Below, in pieces: positions 9,545-18,260 of a DNA stretch of 34,850 bases (position 1 is its first letter; every line of letters begins with the position of its first letter). Below the pieces are notes generated by a model. It did not search any database. It saw nothing but the letters and a program-made list of their open reading frames with translations, and was not told where the DNA came from. Source of the stretch: Acidaminococcaceae bacterium (GTDB taxonomy: Bacteria; Bacillota; Negativicutes; Acidaminococcales; Acidaminococcaceae); contig JAFZIG010000085.1 of assembly GCA_017554485.1 (NCBI GenBank), positions 1-34,850 on the forward strand. Reading direction: 5' to 3'. Both the position numbers and the translations under genes were made by a program.

Positions 9545-11350
9545 TCACTTTTTCTTATCCATGCTTAAAATCGCCATGAAAGCTTCCTGGGGCAGTTCCA
9601 CCGTGCCTACCTGCTTCATGCGTTTCTTGCCGGCTTTCTGTTTTTCCAGCAGCTTGCGTTTGCGGGTAATGTCGCCGCCATAACATTTGGCCAGCACGTC
9701 CTTGCGCAGGGCCGCCACGTCTTCCCGGGCGATGACCTTGTTGCCGATGGCCGCCTGCACCGGAATGGCAAACTGCTGGCGGGGGATCAGGCTCCGCAGC
9801 CGCTCCACCAACTTGCGGCCCTGGACCTGGGCGTTCTCACGGTGCACAATGGCAGACAGGGCATCCACCTGGTCGCCGTTCAAAAGGATATCCACCTTCA
9901 CAAGATCGCTGGGCTTGTAGCCAGACAGCTCGTAATCCAGGGAAGCATATCCCCGACTGCAGCTTTTCAGCCGGTCAAAATAATCGTAAATGATTTCAGA
10001 CAATGGCAGGGAATAATGGATCATCACCCGGTCCTCGTCCAGATAGGTCATGTTCTGGTACTCGCCCCGTTTTTCCTGGGACAGTTCCATGACAGAACCT
10101 ACGTAATCCTTAGGGACGATGATGGTAGCCGTCACATAGGGTTCCGACACTGTAGCGATGACATTGGGTTCCGGAAAAGCGGAAGGGTTATCCACCAGTT
10201 CGATGTCCCCGTTGGTTTTATCAATTTGATACACCACGTTGGGCGCGGTAGTGATCAGGTCCAGCTTGTATTCCCGTTCCAGCCGTTCTTTAATGATGTC
10301 CATGTGGAGAAGGCCCAGAAAGCCGCAGCGAAAACCGAAGCCCAGCGCCGTGGATGTCTCCGGTTCAAAGAGAAGGGATGCATCATTCAGCTGCAGTTTT
10401 TCCAAGGCGTCCCGCAGGTTATCGTAATCCGTGTTTTCTACGGGATAAAGTCCGCAAAACACCATGGGCGTAGCTTTCCGGTAACCGGGCAGCGGTTCAT
10501 CGGCGGGATGGACAGCATCCGTCACCGTATCGCCCACCCGGGCCTCGCCTACGGTTTTGATGGCAGCCGCCAAAAAGCCCACCTCGCCTGCAGACAGCAC
10601 ATCCACATTTACAGGGGCCGGCTTGAACACGCCCACCTCCGTCACTTCGTAAGTGGCGCCGGTGGCCATCATCTCGATCTTCATGCCCTTTCGTATCGTG
10701 CCGTCATAGACCCGGAGATACAATATAACGCCTTTATAGGAATCAAACTTGGAATCGAACACTAATGCCTTCAAAGGCTTGCTGTCGTCACAATCCGGGG
10801 CGGGAATCCGTTCCACGATGGCTTCCAGAATATCGTCCACCCCTTCCCCTGTCTTGGCGCTGCACAGCACCGCCTCACTGGCGTCGATGCCGATGACGTC
10901 CTCAATTTCCTTGCGGACCTTGTCCGGGTCGGCGCTGGGCAGGTCAATCTTGTTGATGACCGGGATGATCTCCAGGTTATTATCGATGGCCAGATAGGTA
11001 TTGGCCAGGGTCTGGGCCTCAATGCCCTGGCTGGCGTCAATGACCAGTAGCGCTCCTTCGCAGGCCGCCAGGGCCCGGGATACTTCATAATTAAAATCCA
11101 CATGGCCCGGCGTGTCGATAAAATTCAGCATATAGTCTTCGCCGTTCCTGGCCCGGTAGATGCTCTGCACAGCCTGGTCCTTGATGGTGATGCCCCGCTC
11201 TTTTTCCAGCTCCATGGAGTCCAGGATCTGTTCCTCCATCTCCCGTTTGGACAGAGTGCCGGTCATCTCGATAAGCCGGTCTGCCAGGGTCGACTTGCCA
11301 TGATCAATATGTGCGATAATTGAAAAATTACGGATATGGTCTTTTTGCAT
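9545..11350 (-). CDS. lepA: Translation elongation factor 4 (LepA)
   Basis: Ribosome-bound GTPase that back-translocates stalled ribosomes or assists initiation and assembly. The 601-residue length is standard. The P loop AHIDHGKST lies at residues 13-21, followed by switch [10 protein letters not shown] and the [10 protein letters not shown] specificity motif. EF-G-like domains II, III and V follow, then the LepA-specific C-terminal domain with [16 protein letters not shown] and [22 protein letters not shown], which enters the ribosome A site. GAGG is seven bases before the ATG. It is divergent from rpsT and heads a unit with hemW. Confidence 0.99.
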   Translation of the reverse strand: MQKDHIRNFSIIAHIDHGKSTLADRLIEMTGTLSKREMEEQILDSMELEKERGITIKDQAVQSIYRARNGEDYMLNFIDTPGHVDFNYEVSRALAACEGALLVIDASQGIEAQTLANTYLAIDNNLEIIPVINKIDLPSADPDKVRKEIEDVIGIDASEAVLCSAKTGEGVDDILEAIVERIPAPDCDDSKPLKALVFDSKFDSYKGVILYLRVYDGTIRKGMKIEMMATGATYEVTEVGVFKPAPVNVDVLSAGEVGFLAAAIKTVGEARVGDTVTDAVHPADEPLPGYRKATPMVFCGLYPVENTDYDNLRDALEKLQLNDASLLFEPETSTALGFGFRCGFLGLLHMDIIKERLEREYKLDLITTAPNVVYQIDKTNGDIELVDNPSAFPEPNVIATVSEPYVTATIIVPKDYVGSVMELSQEKRGEYQNMTYLDEDRVMIHYSLPLSEIIYDYFDRLKSCSRGYASLDYELSGYKPSDLVKVDILLNGDQVDALSAIVHRENAQVQGRKLVERLRSLIPRQQFAIPVQAAIGNKVIAREDVAALRKDVLAKCYGGDITRKRKLLEKQKAGKKRMKQVGTVELPQEAFMAILSMDKKK

Positions 11351-11397
11351 GTAATAACCTCAGCTTGTTCTTCCTGATTTCTTTGTTATTATATACG

Positions 11398-11426
11398 ATT
11401 ATATACGATATTCATGATTTGTACAA
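11398..11426 (-). promoter_or_regulatory. Probable lepA promoter
   Basis: Minus-strand TTGTAC, 17-base spacer, TATAAT (11403-11398). A second TATAAT lies at 11393-11388 because a 10-base unit (ATATACGATT/A) is repeated in tandem at 11391-11410; only the first is correctly spaced from a -35-like box. Confidence 0.5.
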
Positions 11427-11455
11427 AGAAATATTTAAGGAATTGCAAAATCATC

Positions 11456-11484
11456 TTGCATTAACTTAGCTCACGTGGTAAAAT
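11456..11484 (+). promoter_or_regulatory. rpsT promoter
   Basis: TTGCAT, 17-base spacer, TAAAAT, giving a start near 11491 and a leader of about 28 bases that is mostly the Shine-Dalgarno region. Confidence 0.75.
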
Positions 11485-11504
11485 ACTCTGGTAAAAGTTA
11501 TAGT

Positions 11505-11510
11505 AGGAGG
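11505..11510 (+). promoter_or_regulatory. Ribosome binding site fixing the UUG start of rpsT
   Basis: AGGAGG, eight bases before TTG at 11519. An in-frame GTG begins at 11510, on the last base of this site, so it cannot be the start. Confidence 0.85.
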
Positions 11511-11518
11511 TGAATCCA

Positions 11519-11782
11519 TTGCCTAACATTAAATCTTCTATCCGCAGCGTAAAGACCGATGCCGAACGCCATGCCAAAAACGCAGCTGAAAAAAGCGCCG
11601 TACGTACTGCTGCCAAAAAAGTCGAAGCTAAGGTTGCCGAAGGAAACAAAGCGGAAGCCGAAGTTACGTTAAAGAACGCTTCCAGCTTGCTGGATAAAGC
11701 GGCTCAGAGCGGTGTTATTTCCAAGAATGCCGCAGCCCGCAAAAAATCTAAACTGGCTAAAAAAGTAAACAAAGTACAGTAA
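11519..11782 (+). CDS. rpsT: Ribosomal protein bS20, UUG start
   Basis: Small 30S protein that binds 16S rRNA early in assembly. With the TTG at 11519 as start, the protein is 87 residues and begins (M)PNIKSSIRSVKTDAER, the standard S20 N-terminus; the chain is Lys/Ala-rich and helical throughout. An upstream in-frame GTG at 11510 would add three residues but overlaps the Shine-Dalgarno site. It has its own promoter and terminator and is divergent from lepA, a conserved placement in Bacillota. In Escherichia coli rpsT also starts with UUG and is autoregulated by S20; similar control here is possible but unproven. Confidence 0.97.
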   Translation: MPNIKSSIRSVKTDAERHAKNAAEKSAVRTAAKKVEAKVAEGNKAEAEVTLKNASSLLDKAAQSGVISKNAAARKKSKLAKKVNKVQ

Positions 11783-11801
11783 CTGTTACTTGCAAAAATA
11801 T

Positions 11802-11828
11802 CCTGCTTGCTCTGTAAGCAGGTTTTTT
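11802..11828 (+). terminator. rpsT terminator
   Basis: Perfect 7-bp stem CCTGCTT/AAGCAGG with a 7-base loop followed by six T residues. Confidence 0.9.
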
Positions 11829-11855
11829 GTTTTATTGGGGTTTTTGCGTCACACT

Positions 11856-11887
11856 AAAAAGCGCGGTCTGCATACCACAAACCACGC
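11856..11887 (-). terminator. nrdR terminator
   Basis: Minus-strand GCGTGGT pairs with ACCGCGC (one G-U) across a 13-base loop, followed by five T. It lies between the convergent nrdR and rpsT genes, back to back with the rpsT terminator. Confidence 0.7.
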
Positions 11888-11911
11888 CATCGCACAATTT
11901 TCTGCAAATCT

Positions 11912-12385
11912 TTATTTTTTTACTTCCGTCTTATTATTTGCCATGATCCGCTGCAGTTCCTGCATAAAGTTCTGCACATCAGCAAACTGCCGGTACACGG
12001 AAGCAAAGCGGACATAGGCAATCTGGTCTGTCTTTTCCAGATGTTCCATGACCAGTTCCCCTATCTCCCGGCTGGTCACTTCCGATTCCCCTTTCAGGCG
12101 CAGTTCCCGTTCTATCTCATGGGCCATGTCCTGCACAGTCTCCGTGGAAACAGGCCGTTTTTCAAACGCTTTCAGCAGCCCGCTGAACAATTTGCCACTG
12201 TCAAACAGTTCACGCCGCCCGTCTTTCTTGTTGACTACCAGCGGTGTTTCTTCGTATTTTTCATAGGTGGTAAAGCGTCTGCCGCACTTGGGGCACTCCC
12301 TGCGGCGGCGGATGGACGCGCCGCTTTCAACGGAGCGGGAATCAATTACACGGCTGTCTTCAAAAGAGCAGAACGGGCATCTCAT
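11912..12385 (-). CDS. nrdR: Transcriptional repressor NrdR
   Basis: Nucleotide-sensing repressor of ribonucleotide reductase genes. The 157-residue protein has the N-terminal zinc ribbon (Cys3, Cys6, Cys31, Cys34, with RRRRECPKCGRRFTTYE), then an ATP-cone domain (about 50-140, starting VVNKKDGRRELFDSGKL) that binds ATP or dATP. Known NrdRs bind paired NrdR boxes upstream of nrd operons; no nrd gene is in the window. It follows ftsZ, separated by a hairpin, and may be reached by readthrough. AAAGGA precedes the ATG. Confidence 0.98.
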   Translation of the reverse strand: MRCPFCSFEDSRVIDSRSVESGASIRRRRECPKCGRRFTTYEKYEETPLVVNKKDGRRELFDSGKLFSGLLKAFEKRPVSTETVQDMAHEIERELRLKGESEVTSREIGELVMEHLEKTDQIAYVRFASVYRQFADVQNFMQELQRIMANNKTEVKK

Positions 12386-12422
12386 ACGTACACGATCCTT
12401 TCATTGACTGAATATAAACAAA

Positions 12423-12443
12423 GCGGCAGCGTAACACTGCCGC
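12423..12443 (-). terminator. Terminator-like hairpin between ftsZ and nrdR
   Basis: Perfect 7-bp GC-rich stem GCGGCAG/CTGCCGC with a 7-base loop. The following minus-strand sequence TTTGTTTATA is a broken T tract, so termination may be partial and let some transcripts continue into nrdR. Confidence 0.65.
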
Positions 12444-12461
12444 ATAGTTTTACAAAATGAA

Positions 12462-13646
12462 TCAGCGTCCCTGCATCCAGGGCGGAATGTCATTGCTTGT
12501 ATCTCTGAAGTTATTATTTATAATGTTGCTGCGAGCAGGTTCTTCTTTTGCCGGAGCAGCTGGAGCAGCCGGTTTGGAAACAGATTTAGCTTCCGGTGTA
12601 CTACGCTGACGGTTTTTCCATCCGGCAGTCTGAATAGCGGACTGACCGGAAGCTTCCGGGTGCAACACCGGATTCTTTCCGTTAAAGCCGGTAGCAATAA
12701 CGGTTACGCGGATCTCGTCGTCCAGTTTTTCGTCGATAACCGCGCCAAAGATAATATTGGCATCCGGATCCACCGCTTCCGTAATGATGTTGGAAGCTTC
12801 CGTAACATCAAACAGGGACAGATCCTTGCCGCCGGTAATATTGAACAACACGCCACGGGCGCCTTCGATAGATGCTTCCAGCAACGGGCTCTTGATGGCC
12901 GCTTCCGCAGCTGCTACCGCGCCGTTTTCACCCTTTGCGGTGCCGATACCCATTAACGCGGAGCCTGCATTGGACATAATCGTCTTCACATCCGCAAAGT
13001 CAGCATTGATGAGACCGGGTACGGAAATCAAATCGGAGATGCCCTGCACGCCCTGACGGAGCACATCGTCCGCAATACGGAATGCGTCTATCATGCTGGT
13101 CCTGCGGTCAATCACCTGCAGCAAACGGTCATTGGGAATCGTAATCAGCGTATCAACGCGATCCTTTAAATTTACAATACCGGCTTCCGCCTGGTTCATC
13201 CTGCGTTTGCCTTCAAAGGAAAACGGTTTGGTTACTACGCCTACAGTCAACGCGCCGGCTTCCCGGGCACATTCCGCAACGATAGGAGCCGCACCGGTTC
13301 CCGTACCGCCGCCCATGCCAGCGGTTACGAATACCATGTCCGCGCCGCGCAGCTGATCAATCAGAAGATCCCTGGATTCTTCCGCCGCTTTCTGGCCGAT
13401 TTCAGGATTGGCACCTGCGCCCAGGCCTTTGGTCAGCTTTTCGCCGATCTGGATTCGGTTCTGGGCTTTGGACAGGAGTAATGCCTGCGCATCACAGTTT
13501 ATGGCAATGAATTCCACACCCTGCAAGCCGGAAGTAATCATGCGGTTCACTGCATTGTTGCCGCCGCCGCCGACGCCAACGACTTTGATTTTCGCCAAGT
13601 TGCCGGGAACATTATCAGCCGGACTATTCATAATATCTTCAAACAT
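12462..13646 (-). CDS. ftsZ: Cell division protein FtsZ
   Basis: Tubulin-like GTPase that forms the Z ring. The 394-residue protein has the N-terminal nucleotide fold with [15 protein letters not shown] (22-36) and the tubulin signature GGGTGTG at 112-118. The T7-loop segment [12 protein letters not shown] lies near 215, and a variable Pro/Ala/Lys linker (about 325-380) leads to the C-terminal peptide [10 protein letters not shown], the docking site for anchors such as FtsA or SepF. No ftsA is adjacent, so the anchor is not shown by this cluster. AGGGGG lies nine bases before the ATG, and an extended -10 promoter lies just upstream, so ftsZ can probably be transcribed apart from the upstream dcw genes. 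Confidence 0.99.
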   Translation of the reverse strand: MFEDIMNSPADNVPGNLAKIKVVGVGGGGNNAVNRMITSGLQGVEFIAINCDAQALLLSKAQNRIQIGEKLTKGLGAGANPEIGQKAAEESRDLLIDQLRGADMVFVTAGMGGGTGTGAAPIVAECAREAGALTVGVVTKPFSFEGKRRMNQAEAGIVNLKDRVDTLITIPNDRLLQVIDRRTSMIDAFRIADDVLRQGVQGISDLISVPGLINADFADVKTIMSNAGSALMGIGTAKGENGAVAAAEAAIKSPLLEASIEGARGVLFNITGGKDLSLFDVTEASNIITEAVDPDANIIFGAVIDEKLDDEIRVTVIATGFNGKNPVLHPEASGQSAIQTAGWKNRQRSTPEAKSVSKPAAPAAPAKEEPARSNIINNNFRDTSNDIPPWMQGR

Positions 13647-13684
13647 ATTCGGTATCCCCCTACTTAATAATACTACCTGTTGTT

Positions 13685-13693
13685 ATTATACCA
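13685..13693 (-). promoter_or_regulatory. Extended -10 promoter for ftsZ
   Basis: Minus-strand TGGTATAAT, a perfect -10 with the TGn extension; the -35 region is only a T-rich stretch. It lies in the AT-rich gap between sbp and ftsZ. Confidence 0.6.
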
Positions 13694-13737
13694 TTCAATT
13701 CAAAAATAAAAAAGTAAATTAATTTCAAAATCTATAA

Positions 13738-14067
13738 TTATTTTTTCAGATACAACCGTCGGATAATGGCTACGTTGTTAAAAATACGCATACCCAGTAC
13801 CAGGATCACGATCAGGTAAAAGTCTATATCCATCATGATGCCCGCATAACAGAAGAATACCGATATAACGATGTTGACGAAAAAGCCGGACAGGAACACT
13901 ACATTATCATAGTCTCCCTCCATCGCCGCACGAAGTCCCCCAAACGCTGTATCAAGCCCCGCCATCAATGCCACGGAAAAATACGGCGCATAGATTTTAG
14001 GCACAAAGCCCGGAGTCAGAATCCCGCCGATAATGCCAAAGATTAAACCGATTACTGCATAAATCAT
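13738..14067 (-). CDS. sbp: Small basic protein Sbp (DUF1290)
   Basis: Small integral membrane protein of unknown biochemical role found beside ftsZ or ftsA in many Bacillota. The 109-residue product has three hydrophobic segments (about 1-23, 38-72 and 80-95), the Gly/Pro-rich IGGILTPGFVPKIYAPYFSVALMAGLDTAFGG signature split across the first two, and a basic tail RRLYLKK. Its ATG overlaps the stop of the DUF881 gene by four bases (ATGA), so the two are translationally coupled. The neighbours imply a role in division. Confidence 0.9.
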   Translation of the reverse strand: MIYAVIGLIFGIIGGILTPGFVPKIYAPYFSVALMAGLDTAFGGLRAAMEGDYDNVVFLSGFFVNIVISVFFCYAGIMMDIDFYLIVILVLGMRIFNNVAIIRRLYLKK

Positions 14068-14903
14068 TTGGCGCTACCTCCGGCATTTTTCTGTTGGTCT
14101 GCCGGTTTTTCTCTACCTGCATCCGCAACAGCTTTGTTATCCGCCGTTTTTGTATTCCCTGCAGTTTCCTTTTTATTTTCTGCGGTTTGGACGGCTTCTT
14201 TCTTTTCTTCTTTCTTTTCGTCTTCGTTTACCATCTTCGCAAACTCAAAGGTACGGTTTCCTTTAAACGCAGGAACCCTGACTTGATCCGATTGCACAAC
14301 ATCAGCCTTGATGCCCCAGAACTTAAAGTTTTCAATCACGCCGCCCCGTAATTTCAGCGAGCTTTCCAATGTCTGCGGATTGCCGATCGCGGAAATGACA
14401 AACGGCGCTGCCAGCCTTCTTTCGTTCACAAGGACCGTGGGACCGACACAGCGGATCTCACTGGAACCTATCAGCCGCTGCCCGTTCAGGGAAATCGCTT
14501 CCGCCCCGGCTGAACGCAGTTCATTCACTACCCGCAGCAGATCTTCATCATGGATAATATAAAGATTCTTATTCTCCCCCGCCTTGGCAGCCTGTTTACT
14601 GTCGTCCAGAGTAAAGATGATGCCCTTTCCTTCCAGCTCGGTCTCGCCCGCCCGGGCTTTCAGTTCGTCCATTTCTTTCTGCGCCGCGCCGGAGATCCGG
14701 CCAGCCCTGTATTCATCCAGTTCTTTGGCAAGCTTGTCCCGGTCTGCCTGTACTTCTTTCAGGCGTACTGTCAATTCTTCCGCACGCTGCGCCGCAATCG
14801 TCTGGTGCTGATTATGCGACTTCAGTTGCATCGTGATCATAAAGCCCAAAATAATACATACCAGAAAAATTAATATTCTGGTATGTTTATTATTTACTGT
14901 CAT
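14064..14903 (-). CDS. DUF881 family membrane-anchored protein (YlxW/YlxX-like)
   Basis: Divisome-cluster protein of unknown activity. With the start at 14903 it has 279 residues: a short basic N-terminus, one membrane segment (about 9-27), a coiled coil (about 38-75, TVRLKEVQADRDKLAKELDEY), the extracytoplasmic DUF881 domain with LRSAGAEAISLNGQRL and VGPTVLVNERRLAAPFVISAIG, and a low-complexity Lys/Glu/Ala tail. An upstream in-frame ATG at 14936 would add 11 residues but has no good Shine-Dalgarno site, whereas AGAGGA lies eight bases before 14903. It lies between ftsQ and sbp, the order known from Bacillus subtilis (divIB-ylxW-ylxX-sbp), and overlaps sbp by four bases. Confidence 0.88.
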   Translation of the reverse strand: MTVNNKHTRILIFLVCIILGFMITMQLKSHNQHQTIAAQRAEELTVRLKEVQADRDKLAKELDEYRAGRISGAAQKEMDELKARAGETELEGKGIIFTLDDSKQAAKAGENKNLYIIHDEDLLRVVNELRSAGAEAISLNGQRLIGSSEIRCVGPTVLVNERRLAAPFVISAIGNPQTLESSLKLRGGVIENFKFWGIKADVVQSDQVRVPAFKGNRTFEFAKMVNEDEKKEEKKEAVQTAENKKETAGNTKTADNKAVADAGREKPADQQKNAGGSAK

Positions 14904-15009
14904 CGTTAACTTCCTCTTTTCTGCAAGCCTGTTCATTTAACAGACATCTTTGCAGTTGGTCTTTCCGCATACATTATACTACATGTTATTCTCCATGCAC
15001 AGTCTTTTT

Positions 15010-15780
15010 TTACTGTTCCTGATTCCTCAGACGGACAAAAGGTTTGCTGTATTGCAGATCCATATATTCAATTTGAACTTTCTTCCCTTTCATCTCATTG
15101 AAAACCGTCATGAACAGTTCCGCTTTGCCTGCCAGTTCATTGACGGGACCCAAAACCACAGGGAAACCATACCGCATGTGCAGGGTCAGTTTTTGTTCCT
15201 TGTCAACGCTCAGGTCCGCAATCTGTTCTTTTGCGTCCGGCTGCAGCTTTTCCAAAAACTTCAGCACTTCGCTAATGGTATCGTTTTGCAGCGTATCGCC
15301 GATAAACGCATTACCGCAGGCCACACCGGCCAGACGGGGAATGGAAGCGTCTTTGATTCCATCCGTCATATCCATGACCAGAGCCGTCTTATCCACTTTG
15401 GCATAGTTTCCGTAATCTGTTACTACATATAAAACAGGCTTGCGTTCTTTGATATAAACATGCAGGACAGAAGGAAAATCGTAATGCGCTTCCGCGCTCT
15501 CCACTCTCACATCCCCCTGGAGGGCCGTTACAATTTTACCCTTTGATACCAGAAACAGATTGACCGGTTCCCTGGAACCGGTCATTTCCAGAATCATACT
15601 TTTGGTAAACCGTTTGCTGCCATGTACCACGATGTCGCCAAACGCAAAGTCCGGCCGGTGAACATGCTTCCAACCGGCCACTACGGCAATAGCAAACAGT
15701 AATAGCCCCAAAATCCATATTATATTGTTCAGCCGCCTGCGGCGGCGGTCTTCCTGCAATTTTTCCTGAGAAGAACCCAT
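15010..15780 (-). CDS. ftsQ: Cell division protein FtsQ/DivIB
   Basis: Bitopic division protein that scaffolds FtsL and FtsB-type partners. The 256-residue product has a basic cytoplasmic tail with a run of arginines (RRRRR near 13-17), one membrane segment (about 21-41), and a POTRA domain starting FAFGDIVVHGSKRFTKSMILEMTG (about 50-120), followed by the FtsQ domain with VYIKERKPVLYVV and YVKV-like strands. The chain ends DLQYSKPFVRLRNQEQ, near the region that contacts FtsL-type proteins in other species. It follows ddl by 15 bases. Confidence 0.94.
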   Translation of the reverse strand: MGSSQEKLQEDRRRRRLNNIIWILGLLLFAIAVVAGWKHVHRPDFAFGDIVVHGSKRFTKSMILEMTGSREPVNLFLVSKGKIVTALQGDVRVESAEAHYDFPSVLHVYIKERKPVLYVVTDYGNYAKVDKTALVMDMTDGIKDASIPRLAGVACGNAFIGDTLQNDTISEVLKFLEKLQPDAKEQIADLSVDKEQKLTLHMRYGFPVVLGPVNELAGKAELFMTVFNEMKGKKVQIEYMDLQYSKPFVRLRNQEQ

Positions 15781-15795
15781 TTGATCAGCGCTTCC

Positions 15796-16737
15796 TTACA
15801 GATGTGCGGTTTCCAGAATCATTTCACATAAGTCGCCGAAGTCCGTACCTTCCGCCCTGGCCGCATCCGGGACCAGGCTGGTAGGCGTCATGCCGGGGAC
15901 TGTGTTCATTTCCAGCACATAACATTTGCCATCCTTGCCGATCATACAGTCCGTACGGGCCACACCGGCACAGCCCAATACTTCAAAGGCTTTTACGGAA
16001 ATATCCTTAAGCGTCCGGGTAATGTCTTCAGGCAAGGGAGCCGGCACCAGATGATCCACACCACCCACAGAATACTTGGCATTAAAATCGTACCATTCCG
16101 CATGAGGGTGTATCAGGATAACCGGCCAGACTTTAACGGAGCCGTCTTTCCGGCGTATCATGCACACAGAAGTTTCCTGTCCGGCAATATACTCTTCGAC
16201 CAGTACTTCTTCATCATACTGAAACGCCACATCCAGCGCTTGCTGCAGTCCGGAGATTTCCTTTTCAATGGTAACGCCCAGGGAACTTCCCTGGGATACC
16301 GGTTTGACAACTACCGGCAGGGAAAACTTGTCCGTAATTGCTTTGATCATATCCTGTTTGCCGCGATCCCGGCGGTGCAGGAAAAGATAATCCGGCGTAG
16401 GAATGCCGCTGCCCAAAAATACCCGTTTGGCAGCCAGCTTGTTCATGCTGAGGGAACTGGCCAGCACGCCGGAACCTGTATAGGGAATCCCCATCATCTC
16501 CAGCGCGCTCTGCAATCTTCCGTCTTCACCATATAAGCCGTGCACAGCAATCACTACCACATCCGCACCGCTTTCCTTCACCTGTTCGGAAAAATTATGC
16601 GGCACCAGGCGGATTTCCTTTACGTTATACCCTTTGCCACGCAACGCCGCCGCCATAGCATGCCCGGTAGACAAGGATATCTGTTCTTCCGCCGAAGGGC
16701 CGCCCATCACGACGGCAACTGTTCTATCTTTATCCAT
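15796..16737 (-). CDS. ddl: D-alanine--D-alanine ligase
   Basis: ATP-grasp enzyme that makes the D-Ala-D-Ala dipeptide used by MurF. The 313-residue product has the usual DdlB length. Visible landmarks are the N-terminal MGGPSAEEQISLSTG (11-25), the P-loop-like PVSQGSSLGVT (146-156), the omega loop with NAKY (219-222) and the metal-binding EMNTVPGMT (276-284). Tyr222 in NAKY marks D-Ala rather than D-lactate specificity, so intrinsic vancomycin resistance of the D-Ala-D-Lac type is not indicated. It sits one base after murC, which implies co-translation. Confidence 0.98.
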   Translation of the reverse strand: MDKDRTVAVVMGGPSAEEQISLSTGHAMAAALRGKGYNVKEIRLVPHNFSEQVKESGADVVVIAVHGLYGEDGRLQSALEMMGIPYTGSGVLASSLSMNKLAAKRVFLGSGIPTPDYLFLHRRDRGKQDMIKAITDKFSLPVVVKPVSQGSSLGVTIEKEISGLQQALDVAFQYDEEVLVEEYIAGQETSVCMIRRKDGSVKVWPVILIHPHAEWYDFNAKYSVGGVDHLVPAPLPEDITRTLKDISVKAFEVLGCAGVARTDCMIGKDGKCYVLEMNTVPGMTPTSLVPDAARAEGTDFGDLCEMILETAHL

Positions 16738-16738
16738 A

Positions 16739-18124
16739 TCATTTCTCCACTTCCCGGAACTCCTTTACGAGTTCTTCGCCTACTTTAAAGATATCACCGG
16801 CTCCCATGGTAATCACCAGATCGCCAGGCTGGCTGTTCTTAAAGAGGTATTCTTCCACCCCGTTCAGCCTGTCGATATACGTAACATCCTGTCCCATGAC
16901 CTGCCGTATGGATTCTGCCAGCATCTTGCCGCTGATACCGGGAATGGGGTCTTCCCCTGCCGAGTAAATATGGGTCAGGATCAGCTTGTCGCAGTTTGTA
17001 AAACAATGACAGAATTCATTATAAAGCAGTTTTGTACGGCTGTAACGGTGGGGTTGGAACACGCAGACGATGCGCTTTGCCCCGGTTTCCTTCGCCGCCT
17101 GGAGCGTGGCCTCGATTTCTGTAGGATGATGCGCGTAATCATCCACGATCCAAATGCCGTTTTCTTTCCCCTTGGTTTCAAATCGCCGCTTCGCCCCGGC
17201 GAATTTTTCCAAGGCAGTTATGATGACTTCCGGAGCAATGCCCATCAGCGTCGCCGCCGCGAAGGCGCCCAGGGAATTCAGCACATTATGTTTCCCCGGC
17301 ACGATGAGCCGGGCCTCAATGACCTTTTCGCCCTTGTGATATATATCATAACTGGTACCTTCCGTACTCTGCCGGATATTCTTCGCATAAAAGTCGCAAT
17401 CTTCGGTAAAACCGTAGGTTATATAATCCCGTTCCGTTTCTACGGCAAGCCGCCGCACTTTTTCGTTGTCCATACATAAGACAGCAGTCCCACCGGGTTT
17501 CATGCCGGAAACGAACTGTTTAAAGGCCTGATAGATGTTCTCTTCAGTGCTGTAATAATCCAGGTGATCATCTTCAATATTGGTGATGACGGAAATATAC
17601 GGTGTAAATTTAAGGAACGAACCATCACTTTCGTCCGCTTCCGCAACTACCCATTCGCTTTCCCCGTTGCGGGCATTGCCGCGGAACGCTGCTACATCGC
17701 CGCCGATGACCACCGTTGGATCAACCCCCGCCTCCGCGGCGATGACGCCGATCATGGCGCTGGTAGTGGTCTTCCCATGGGCTCCTGCCACAGTGACCCC
17801 TTTGATCCCTTCCCCGTTCAATAACTCTTTCAGGACGTCACTGCGGTGCAAGACAGGGAGATTCTGTTCCCTTGCTGCCACAAGTTCCGGATTGTTTTTG
17901 TGGATAGCAGTGGAAACAACGATGGCGTCCGCTCCGAAAATCTGGCATGCATCGTGCCCCATATAAACCATGGCGCCGGCCTCGGATAATTCATAGGCTC
18001 TGGGGCCTGCCTTCAAATCAGAGCCCGTAACATCGAAGCCGCGTTTCAACAGCACATGCGCCAGCGCGCTCATGCCGGCTCCCCCGATACCGATAAAGTG
18101 GATATTCCTGTACTTCTCCAACAT
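16739..18124 (-). CDS. murC: UDP-N-acetylmuramate--L-alanine ligase MurC
   Basis: Adds L-Ala to UDP-MurNAc, the first amino acid of the peptide stem. The 461-residue protein has the N-terminal Rossmann domain with HFIGIGGAGMSALA (9-22), the central ATP-binding loop GAHGKTTTSAM, the Mur ligase metal region DESDGSFLKF and VITNIEDDHLDYY, and the C-terminal YAHHPTEI motif. It is complete and not fused to murB or ddl, as occurs in some bacteria. GGAGG lies eight bases before the ATG. Confidence 0.99.
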   Translation of the reverse strand: MLEKYRNIHFIGIGGAGMSALAHVLLKRGFDVTGSDLKAGPRAYELSEAGAMVYMGHDACQIFGADAIVVSTAIHKNNPELVAAREQNLPVLHRSDVLKELLNGEGIKGVTVAGAHGKTTTSAMIGVIAAEAGVDPTVVIGGDVAAFRGNARNGESEWVVAEADESDGSFLKFTPYISVITNIEDDHLDYYSTEENIYQAFKQFVSGMKPGGTAVLCMDNEKVRRLAVETERDYITYGFTEDCDFYAKNIRQSTEGTSYDIYHKGEKVIEARLIVPGKHNVLNSLGAFAAATLMGIAPEVIITALEKFAGAKRRFETKGKENGIWIVDDYAHHPTEIEATLQAAKETGAKRIVCVFQPHRYSRTKLLYNEFCHCFTNCDKLILTHIYSAGEDPIPGISGKMLAESIRQVMGQDVTYIDRLNGVEEYLFKNSQPGDLVITMGAGDIFKVGEELVKEFREVEK

Positions 18125-18206
18125 CTGCTTTACCTCCGCCTTTTTGAAAATATGATAACCATCTATATGGGTATTTTTGTGTTAAGGGTTTTTACGTTGC
18201 ACAGTC

Positions 18207-18231
18207 CTGTTGCCTATGATGCCTGCAACAG
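18207..18231 (-). repeat. Inverted repeat in the murG-murC gap
   Basis: Perfect 7-bp arms CTGTTGC/GCAACAG with an 11-base loop, in the 136-base space between murG and murC. No T run follows, so it is not a simple terminator; a processing or regulatory role is possible. No coding sequence is seen in this gap. Confidence 0.35.
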
Positions 18232-18260
18232 CCACAGACAGTATACACATGTCTGCCGGA

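Noticed and set aside
9842..10765. Open frame of 307 codons on the plus strand opposite lepA
   Set aside because: Antisense shadow of a highly conserved gene; no ribosome site or domain.
18125..18260. Possible remnant of murB between murG and murC
   Set aside because: The 136 bases contain no frame resembling MurB; only a hairpin and the murC ribosome site are seen.
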